From CAYSRM01 sp964475205 (lineage in GTDB: Bacteria; Verrucomicrobiota; Kiritimatiellia; UBA8416; CAYSRM01), in assembly GCA_964475205.1 (NCBI GenBank), contig CAYYVQ010000078.1, positions 1 to 10,998 on the forward strand: 10,998 nucleotides of DNA. Direction: 5' to 3'. Positions 1 through 5,100 of the stretch are shown one piece after another; position 1 is the stretch's first letter; each line of letters begins with the position of its first letter. The translations under genes and the position numbers were made by a program. The notes under the pieces are model-generated. The model had not been told where the DNA came from. It ran no database searches and saw only the letters and a list, made by a program, of their open reading frames with translations.

Positions 1-42
1 AACATGTATTAGGTTTATTTACGCAATAACATTTATTTCGTA

Positions 43-72
43 TTTACAGCTAAGCTACTGTAGTAATATAGT
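43..72 (+). promoter_or_regulatory. Possible sigma70-type promoter of intI
   Basis: The 132 bases before intI are AT-rich. TTTACA at 43-48 could be a -35 box, paired with TAATAT (64-69, 15-base spacer) or TATAGT (67-72, 18-base spacer). Neither pairing is ideal. I looked for a LexA-like CTGT-N8-ACAG site, since many intI genes are SOS-controlled, and found only a poor half match around 57-70. Confidence 0.3.
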
Positions 73-132
73 AAATTCTATAGCATCGCCCATGGCTTTT
101 GTCAATAAGAGAGAGGACTTTATGGGGAATTT

Positions 133-1539
133 ATGAAGAGTGACGATGAGAGGCAAAAACAGATTGAGAGGTTCTGGAAACAATACGATCAGGCTATTGT
201 GGAGGAGGGGGTCGCGGAAAAAGAGCGTAAGTGGTATGTAAAGAATGCCCGGCGTTATATAAGGGCGACAACGAGGAACGTTAAGCTTAGCAGGCAAGCT
301 GCGGCAGATGTTGAGGTCTATCTGGCGAATATCGCGGTGCGGTGGACTTTGAAGGAGTGGCAGTATGAGCAGGTTGTGGATTCTGTTAGATTGTTGATGG
401 TTAAGGTTGTAAAAGCCCGATGGGCTCGGGATTTTCCGTGGGACAAGTGGAAGGAGCCACATCTTTATTTTGCCGAGAAGCTTCAGCTCAGAAATGAATA
501 TGATGAATCCTGGAAACCGGTTAGGGGGCAAGAGAATTTTAAGGATACCATAGAGGGACATGGTTGGCGCGAGGTTTTTGGCAGTTACATTGATAAGTTG
601 AGGGAAGAGGTCAGAAAGAAGCACTATTCGATTCGTACGGAACAAACCTATGAGAATTGGCTTGGTAGGTTTCTTGCGTATCATGATCTTCGTGATCCTC
701 GTCTGCTTTCGGCAAAGGATGTGAGTGAATATTTGACTTATCTTGCGGATAAACGGCGTGTTGCTGCAAGTACGCAGAACCAGGCGCTCTCAGCGCTGGT
801 GTTTTTCTGGAGGCATGTTCTCAATGTCGAGCTTGGTGATTTCGGGGATTTTGAATATGCAAAAAAGTCAGTGAAGTTGCCTGTAGTGTTGACGGTCAAA
901 GAGATTGAGCGACTCTTCAAGCATATTGACGGGCAGTATTATCTTGCTGCAGGGCTGCTTTACGGGGCTGGACTGCGAGTTATGGAGTGTGTGCGCCTGA
1001 GGGTCAAGGATATTGATTTTGAGAAAAGACAGATTCTTGTTCGCGATGGTAAAGGGCGCAAGGATCGGGTAACTATTCTGCCACGCAAATACTCGGATCT
1101 TCTGAAGGAACATCTTGATAATGTAAGAAAGCTTTTTGATTCAGATAAGGCTGCAGGGGTTGAAGATGTTTATATCTGGCCTTCGCTTGCCAGGAAATAT
1201 CCGAACAGGGGCAAAGAATGGGGGTGGCAGTATGTGTTCCCTGCTCCGAAGTATTCGAAAGATCCGCGCAGCGGCAAAATACGAAGGCATCATATTGACG
1301 GGCAGAATATTCGCAAGGCTATTAAAAGGGCAGCGAAGCGGGCGGGTCTGGTTAAAGATGTGGGTTGTCATACCTTGAGGCACAGCTTTGCGACGCATCT
1401 GCTTGAGTCGGGCAAAGATATTCGGACGATTCAGGAACTTCTTGGTCATGCCGATGTCTCGACGACAATGATCTATACTCATGTCTTGAACAGGCCTGGA
1501 ATAGCTGTTGAGAGTCCTGCTGATGAAGCTGATATATAA
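133..1539 (+). CDS. intI: Integron integrase IntI, long N-terminally extended form (tyrosine recombinase)
   Basis: Site-specific tyrosine recombinase of the integron type, which captures and excises gene cassettes by recombining attI with folded single-stranded attC sites. Of 468 residues, about 150-230 form the SAM-like core-binding domain and about 250-455 the catalytic domain. The catalytic set is visible: R282 (GAGLRVME), a beta-hairpin Lys near 307-310 (GKGRKDR), H413-T-L-R416, H439 (LLGH) and nucleophile Y448 (TTMIYTH). The IntI-specific insert that separates integron integrases from XerC/D is present at about 356-389 (YPNRGKEWGW... DPRSGKIRRHH), closely resembling IntI1. Residues 1-130 are a charged, Trp-rich extension absent from the usual 310-340 residue integrases; I do not recognise it as a known fold. 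The ATG at 133 is preceded by GGGGA (124-128). All catalytic residues are intact, so it is probably active. Its cassette array, if any, is not inside the window. Confidence 0.93.
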   Translation: MKSDDERQKQIERFWKQYDQAIVEEGVAEKERKWYVKNARRYIRATTRNVKLSRQAAADVEVYLANIAVRWTLKEWQYEQVVDSVRLLMVKVVKARWARDFPWDKWKEPHLYFAEKLQLRNEYDESWKPVRGQENFKDTIEGHGWREVFGSYIDKLREEVRKKHYSIRTEQTYENWLGRFLAYHDLRDPRLLSAKDVSEYLTYLADKRRVAASTQNQALSALVFFWRHVLNVELGDFGDFEYAKKSVKLPVVLTVKEIERLFKHIDGQYYLAAGLLYGAGLRVMECVRLRVKDIDFEKRQILVRDGKGRKDRVTILPRKYSDLLKEHLDNVRKLFDSDKAAGVEDVYIWPSLARKYPNRGKEWGWQYVFPAPKYSKDPRSGKIRRHHIDGQNIRKAIKRAAKRAGLVKDVGCHTLRHSFATHLLESGKDIRTIQELLGHADVSTTMIYTHVLNRPGIAVESPADEADI

Positions 1540-1611
1540 TTCTGTATTTCAGCGTTGATTTCTGCCCTTGCCGGAGCGCTTTTGCGGGGGTCTGAAAAGG
1601 GGGGGTGACAG

Positions 1612-1630
1612 GCTCAACGTGCAGTTGAGC
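1612..1630. repeat. 19-bp perfect inverted repeat with attC core-like arms, downstream of intI
   Basis: GCTCAAC (1612-1618), a 5-base loop GTGCA, then GTTGAGC (1624-1630): a perfect 7-bp dyad 72 bases after the intI stop. The left arm fits RYYYAAC and the right arm GTTRRRY, the consensus of the attC outer core sites. Ordinary attC sites are about 57-140 bases with L boxes between the cores, so this is far too short to be a normal attC. It could be a single core-site pair, a decayed site, or a simple hairpin. No U-tract follows, so it is a poor intrinsic terminator. The rest of the 1540-1784 gap shows no clear gene. Confidence 0.4.
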
Positions 1631-1784
1631 GGCGCGGTATTCCGGGTATGCTCGAACTGTCTTGATCTGTTGCTGTATTTCTTTGGGTTCCATGGGCCAT
1701 ATTGATTCGCGGGTGCGCACTTTTTTGTGGTCTCTGCCTGAATATTTATGGATGTTCTTTTGTTTTACAGTGTAAGGAGCGGGT

Positions 1785-2993
1785 ATGTTATTTGACAGGG
1801 TGCCAAAATTCAGCAAGCCATTTGTATACGCGGCGCTGCTCGATACCGTTGGCTTCGGCTTGCTGCTGGGCGCGATACAGCCTTTTGCAGGTGTAATGGC
1901 GAGGCGGCTTGGGGCGGGGCCGGTTCTGCTGGGATTTCTGGCAGTTGCGCAGTTCCTGGGCTTTATCAGCTCGAGTATGGTGTCGCGTCTTCTCTTCCGT
2001 TACCAATGGGGCAGGCTTATCGGACTGTTTCGTCTTCTGGGAAGATGCGGGGTTATTCTCATGAGTGTGGTAAACACGCCGCTTGCATTTGTGTCTATCC
2101 TGGTGTTCCTGAAGGCTACCACAAGCTGGGGCAAGATTGTTTTTCAGTCGCTTATGAGATGCCACGTTCGCAGCAGGGTAAGGCCGAATGTGATGAAGTG
2201 GGTGCGGGCAATGGGAATGCTGATCTCAGTGCCTGTGGCATGGCTTGTGGGGAATCTGCTTGATTTGTATCCCGGTTCGTACAGGGTCATTTTCCCTGTG
2301 GCCGGGTTGTTGGCAGTTCTGTCCAGCGTGTTTTTCTTCAAGGTTCCGCGCAGTCAGGCTGAGCGGCGGGCACACGAAACTTCGTGCGGTTTTTTTGATG
2401 AAATTAAACTGCTTGTGGCTGACAGACGTTTTCTCTGGTTCATGCTGGCGCTATTTATCGGCGGGTTTGGAGAGAAAATTGTAATGCCGATAAACCCCAT
2501 ATATTTTGCCGATGTTCTTCAGTTGAAGTATTCGGATGTCGGTCTGACGCTTGGTGTGGTGGGACCGCTGCTGTCGGTTTGCGGCTTTTTCTTCTGGGGA
2601 AAGTGTGCGGGAAGATTCAGTCCCTTGAAGGTTCTTATTGTGTGCATGTTTATAAAGACTCTAAAACCTGTGCTGTGGGCCTTGGCGTCTGTTGAGGGTT
2701 TTCCTGTAATGCCTTGCCTGCTGAGTGGCGCGGCGATTTTCCGTTTCATGATAGCGGGGATGGAGATTGGCTCAGTTCTTTCTGTGCTCAACATGAGCAG
2801 GGGCAATTCAGCGCATCTTTATGTGGGCATACATTATCTGCTGCTGGGAATCCGCGGCCTGCTTGGCCCGACGCTGGGTGTTGTTCTGTATAAGGCCGGA
2901 ATGGAGCCGCAACAGATTTACTGGCTGGTTGCCGCTGTTGTGCTGGCCGGTGGATCGGCGCTTCTGATATTTAAAGCGGTCGATTCCAGTTGA
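1785..2993 (+). CDS. MFS (major facilitator superfamily) permease, substrate unknown
   Basis: A 402-residue polytopic inner-membrane protein with about 12 hydrophobic segments in a 6+6 pattern. The first bundle covers residues 1 to about 190 and the second about 215-400, joined by a charged cytoplasmic loop (PRSQAERRAHETSC, about 188-202). Length and layout fit a secondary transporter of the MFS. I cannot place it in a substrate family, because no sugar- or drug-specific signature is clear. The start is well supported: ATG at 1785 is preceded by AAGGAG (1774-1779) at a normal distance. It stands alone, with 245 bases separating it from intI and a convergent neighbour on the other side, so context gives no substrate clue. 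A direct run of eight or more T follows the stop and may serve in termination. Confidence 0.85.
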   Translation: MLFDRVPKFSKPFVYAALLDTVGFGLLLGAIQPFAGVMARRLGAGPVLLGFLAVAQFLGFISSSMVSRLLFRYQWGRLIGLFRLLGRCGVILMSVVNTPLAFVSILVFLKATTSWGKIVFQSLMRCHVRSRVRPNVMKWVRAMGMLISVPVAWLVGNLLDLYPGSYRVIFPVAGLLAVLSSVFFFKVPRSQAERRAHETSCGFFDEIKLLVADRRFLWFMLALFIGGFGEKIVMPINPIYFADVLQLKYSDVGLTLGVVGPLLSVCGFFFWGKCAGRFSPLKVLIVCMFIKTLKPVLWALASVEGFPVMPCLLSGAAIFRFMIAGMEIGSVLSVLNMSRGNSAHLYVGIHYLLLGIRGLLGPTLGVVLYKAGMEPQQIYWLVAAVVLAGGSALLIFKAVDSS

Positions 2994-3016
2994 TTTTTTT
3001 TTCAATCCTATGCTTG

Positions 3017-3060
3017 TGACACACAAGGATCCCGGGATGAATCAGATCGTGTCATATTTT
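3017..3060. terminator. Possible shared terminator between the convergent MFS and binding-protein genes
   Basis: The 65-base gap between two converging genes holds an outer dyad TGACAC (3017-3022) / GTGTCA (3049-3054) enclosing a perfect 10-bp palindrome ATCCCGGGAT (3029-3038). TATTTT follows on the + side (3055-3060), and a long T run (from about 2994) lies on the other side. This could fold as a bidirectional terminator, but the outer stem has only 6 pairs and the loop is long. Confidence 0.3.
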
Positions 3061-4033
3061 ACTCGGGCTGTTTGCCGACGTAGTCAGCCAGGTTGGAAAT
3101 GGATTTGATTCCAAGTTGGCCGGCTTGTTTCTCGCGCATCAGCAGGGTGTAAGTATTGTTGAAGTCGACACGGTCCAGCCACATCAGTCCTTTATCCTCG
3201 TCGGTTTCTTTGACCCAATCATACACTTTTGCCGGATCGCGCATGATGGCAGGGTCGCTCTGCTCATGAAAAACGGTATATGCGGTGCCGGTATACTCGT
3301 AGTAAAGATCGATCTGGTCATTAATCAGCGATTTCCTTGCGATTACAGAGCCTACGCCGGTTCTCAAGTCGACGTCATAACCGGCCTGCTCAAGAAGAGC
3401 CGCAGCCATCTCCGCCAGGATATACTGTTCGGTGAAGTTCTTTCCACCTACCACAATTTCCGGTTTTTCTTCGCCATTGTTATCTTTCTCTTTGCCCTGT
3501 TTTCCTATCAACCCTTCTTCTTTAAGCCATTTCAGAGCGACCTCTTTCGCGTCCTTATGCTCGACGTCCACCTGCTTGTTAAGCTTACGCATTGCCTCGG
3601 TGGTAAGCTTTTCAGTCAGCGGGGCCAGCGCATCCCGGATTTCAGGATGTTTGTCCATAATTTCTTTGCGCACAACCGGCGCAGGATTGTAGACAGGAAA
3701 GAACTGTTTGTTGTCATCAAGGGCGATGAATCCGAAAGCGTCAATGCGTCCATCCGTTGCAAAACCCATTGCCACGTCGACCTGTTCACTCCTCAGCGCC
3801 TTGTACGTGAGACCGATAGACATTTTCTTTATGTCGCCACGGTTCGGCTGGAAGTCATAAGTTTCAAGGAGCTTTTGGAACCCGTCGGGTCGTTCGAAGA
3901 ATTCCACTCCGACGGCAAAGGTCAGGTTTTCTTTGTCTGACTTCCCGGCCTGCTGTTGTTTGTCATCCTTCGCGCAGCCGGAAAAGTTAATGCACAAGGC
4001 TGCAAGAAAAAGGGCGATAATCATTTGTTTCAT
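3059..4033 (-). CDS. Circularly permuted glycine betaine/choline-type ABC substrate-binding lipoprotein (OpuCC/OsmF family)
   Basis: Extracytoplasmic lipoprotein that should deliver a compatible solute (glycine betaine, choline or similar) to an OpuC-type ABC importer. I place the start at the ATG at 4031-4033, giving 324 residues; AGGGAGG lies just upstream, and the product opens with a lipoprotein signal (MKQMIIALFLAALCINFSGC, lipidated C20). Family members run N-lobe half (VGGKNFTEQYILAE...) and then C-lobe half (RPDG...ATDGRI...FFPVYNPAPVV...). Here the order is reversed. Residues about 36-175 match the usual C-terminal half (ATDGRI 92-97, FFPVYNPAPVV 111-121, MRKLNKQVDV 148-157). A charged linker (about 177-191) follows, and residues about 192-324 match the usual N-terminal half (VGGKNFTEQYIL 195-206, YYEYTGTAY 244-252, FNNTYTLL 291-298). 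Every segment is present once, so this is a true circular permutation rather than a truncation. Its ABC partners are encoded at 8138-10673. Confidence 0.93.
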   Translation of the reverse strand: MKQMIIALFLAALCINFSGCAKDDKQQQAGKSDKENLTFAVGVEFFERPDGFQKLLETYDFQPNRGDIKKMSIGLTYKALRSEQVDVAMGFATDGRIDAFGFIALDDNKQFFPVYNPAPVVRKEIMDKHPEIRDALAPLTEKLTTEAMRKLNKQVDVEHKDAKEVALKWLKEEGLIGKQGKEKDNNGEEKPEIVVGGKNFTEQYILAEMAAALLEQAGYDVDLRTGVGSVIARKSLINDQIDLYYEYTGTAYTVFHEQSDPAIMRDPAKVYDWVKETDEDKGLMWLDRVDFNNTYTLLMREKQAGQLGIKSISNLADYVGKQPE

Positions 4034-4060
4034 AGGAATCCTCCCTGTTTTGCAATCTGT

Positions 4061-4074
4061 TCTATCAAGATAGA
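4061..4074. promoter_or_regulatory. Inverted repeat overlapping a possible promoter of the binding-protein gene
   Basis: TCTATC-AA-GATAGA is a 14-base dyad centred about 35 bases before the binding-protein ATG. On the - strand a TTGCCA (-35-like) is followed after 16-17 bases by GATAGA/ATAGAA within the right arm, so the dyad would cover the -10 region. It could be an operator, but the promoter match is weak. Confidence 0.33.
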
Positions 4075-4157
4075 CGGGCATGTGGCAAGAAGGAAGCAGC
4101 CTGCGACCCTTTGCGGCCGGGCATTCGTCTGAACGGATGCAACTCCAGGGAATCCTG

Positions 4158-4526
4158 TCAGCGTTTTTCCCCGGGGTAGACCCAGACAACTTTTTTCCTC
4201 ATGATCCGATTGAATTTCTGAGAAAACCACCCTTCCTCCCACTCCTGTTCGGTGAACACCAGCAGATCTGCGGGCACGGGAAGAGAGGTTGTGTCCCACC
4301 GGCATGCGCGTCTTTCGAACGGTTCGAGGGACTCTTTGACCACCATGACCAGGTCAAGATCGCTTCCGACTCCCCAATTTCCTTCAGCATATGATCCGAA
4401 GAAGCCGATCCTGACTATTTCAGGATTGTTTGCAGCCTGTTCGATTGCCCAGTCGCGCACGGCCTTGTGTGTGGTTGCCGCATCAGGCCATTTCAGAACG
4501 GACGAATTCAATGATCTCACGGGCAT
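4158..4526 (-). CDS. MNT-type minimal nucleotidyltransferase antitoxin (MntA-like), partner of HEPN
   Basis: A 122-residue DNA polymerase beta-like nucleotidyltransferase (NTP_transf_2/MNT). The signature GSX10DXD is present exactly: G44-S45, then D57-L-D59. A third acidic residue D87 lies in the following strand (PADLLVFT), so the metal-binding triad looks intact. In studied HEPN-MNT pairs the MNT protein is the antitoxin and silences the HEPN toxin by adding AMP to a tyrosine near its active site; I infer the same role here. The ATG at 4526 has a good GGAGG on the - strand about 9 bases before it, which supports this start even though the gene then overlaps the end of the HEPN gene by 44 bases. 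The overlap implies translational coupling. The order toxin then antitoxin is common for this family. The C-terminal region after residue 92 is rich in Trp and charged residues. Confidence 0.92.
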   Translation of the reverse strand: MPVRSLNSSVLKWPDAATTHKAVRDWAIEQAANNPEIVRIGFFGSYAEGNWGVGSDLDLVMVVKESLEPFERRACRWDTTSLPVPADLLVFTEQEWEEGWFSQKFNRIMRKKVVWVYPGEKR

Positions 4527-4872
4527 ACTTTATTGCCTCCGCGCTTTGCAGTTTTCCGTAATGCTCAAAAGGCGCGCCTTCGGGATGGCCATTGGCGTAT
4601 CGCGGGCCGATGTAGTAAGCATCCAGTATGCGTGCTTTGTCTAACAGATCGCCCGGAGTTTTGACATTCGTCCCCAGCTCGGCAAGTAGCTTCGCAACAA
4701 CATGTCCCCAGGCTTCCTGGCCTCGATTCAAATGCAATGCCTTCACAGCCTTTTCGGCTGCCTGCTGCGCCGCAAAACATGCCCATTCATGACGTCCTGC
4801 CTGGCCCGAATCTTCAGCTTGTTCAAGATCCCGGCCAGCCTGTCGGAACCAATCCATATCGCGGTTTGGCAT
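4483..4872 (-). CDS. HEPN domain protein, putative toxin (HepT-like) of a HEPN-MNT pair
   Basis: A 129-residue all-helical HEPN protein (PF05168-like). The N-terminal helix DWFRQAGRDLEQAE (7-20), the ACFAAQQAAEKAVKAL helix (31-46) and the RILDAYYIGPRYANG...PEGAPFEHY region (81-105) are typical of this family. HEPN proteins paired with MNT proteins are usually ribonuclease toxins using an Rx4-6H motif. Two candidate motifs occur here: R50-x6-H57 and R91-x4-H96. I cannot tell which, if either, is catalytic, and some family members lack the motif. The ATG at 4872 has GGGAG (4879-4883 on the opposite strand) at good spacing. It is the first gene of the pair and is preceded by its own promoter with a dyad over the -10 box. 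A catalytically dead or purely structural HEPN is the alternative. Confidence 0.92.
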   Translation of the reverse strand: MPNRDMDWFRQAGRDLEQAEDSGQAGRHEWACFAAQQAAEKAVKALHLNRGQEAWGHVVAKLLAELGTNVKTPGDLLDKARILDAYYIGPRYANGHPEGAPFEHYGKLQSAEAIKYAREIIEFVRSEMA

Positions 4873-4897
4873 TCTATTCTCCCGTGGCTTTCATTGA

Positions 4898-4929
4898 AAT
4901 CATTATGATTGAGTCGTCAGCTTTTGCAA
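4898..4929 (-). promoter_or_regulatory. Promoter of the HEPN-MNT pair with a dyad over the -10 box
   Basis: On the - strand TTGCAA (4929-4924) and CATAAT (4907-4902) form a good -35/-10 pair with a 16-base spacer. Transcription would start near 4895 and leave a leader of about 23 bases holding the GGGAG ribosome site. The -10 box lies inside AATCATTATGATT (4898-4910), a 13-base palindrome symmetric around its central base. Autoregulation by the pair or another repressor is a reasonable inference. Confidence 0.5.
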
Positions 4930-5022
4930 GCAGATACAGCAGGCAGCCGGACTTTCCGGCACACAGCCACGCGCCGTGAAGCTCCATGTTCAAGAATACA
5001 ATGTTGCGAGAAGCGTGGAAAC

Positions 5023-5036
5023 AAAAAACGTTTTTT
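5023..5036. promoter_or_regulatory. 14-bp perfect palindrome with central CpG, LacI-type operator candidate
   Basis: AAAAAACGTTTTTT is a perfect palindrome in the intergenic region between the divergent HEPN and lyase genes. It lies 28 bases before the possible -35 box of the lyase gene. A palindrome with central CG flanked by A and T tracts is the general form of LacI/PurR-family operators, which often govern polysaccharide-use genes. No regulator gene is in the window. Confidence 0.4.
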
Positions 5037-5064
5037 AGATGGTGGGATCGCGTTTTGGGTGGAC

Positions 5065-5093
5065 TTGACATGGTCAGTCAGATTCCGATACGT
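5065..5093 (+). promoter_or_regulatory. Possible promoter of the heparinase-like lyase gene
   Basis: A perfect -35 hexamer TTGACA (5065-5070) is followed after 16-17 bases by GATACG/ATACGT, a weak -10. Transcription would then start at about 5099-5100, right at the ATG at 5101. Either the message is nearly leaderless or translation starts further in. Confidence 0.4.
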
Positions 5094-5100
5094 TGCGAGC

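Noticed and set aside
57..74. LexA/SOS box before intI
   Set aside because: Only CTGT of CTGT-N8-ACAG is present; the right half does not match.
55..684. 209-residue minus-strand open frame opposite intI
   Set aside because: Low-complexity Leu/Pro/Ile-rich reading fully antisense to a clear integrase gene; a shadow frame.
3116..3940. 274-residue plus-strand open frame opposite the binding protein
   Set aside because: Antisense to a well-supported lipoprotein gene, with no recognisable motif.
4034..4189. N-terminal extension of the binding protein to 4189
   Set aside because: The extra 52 residues would place the lipoprotein signal internally and overlap the MNT stop; the ATG at 4033 has a strong ribosome site.
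4946..4960. GCCGG-ACTTT-CCGGC hairpin between the HEPN and lyase genes
   Set aside because: Only a 5-bp stem with no T run; not enough to call a terminator or site.
2994..5100. attC sites flanking the MFS or HEPN-MNT genes, which would make them cassettes
   Set aside because: No RYYYAAC...GTTRRRY pair at suitable spacing found by eye in these gaps.
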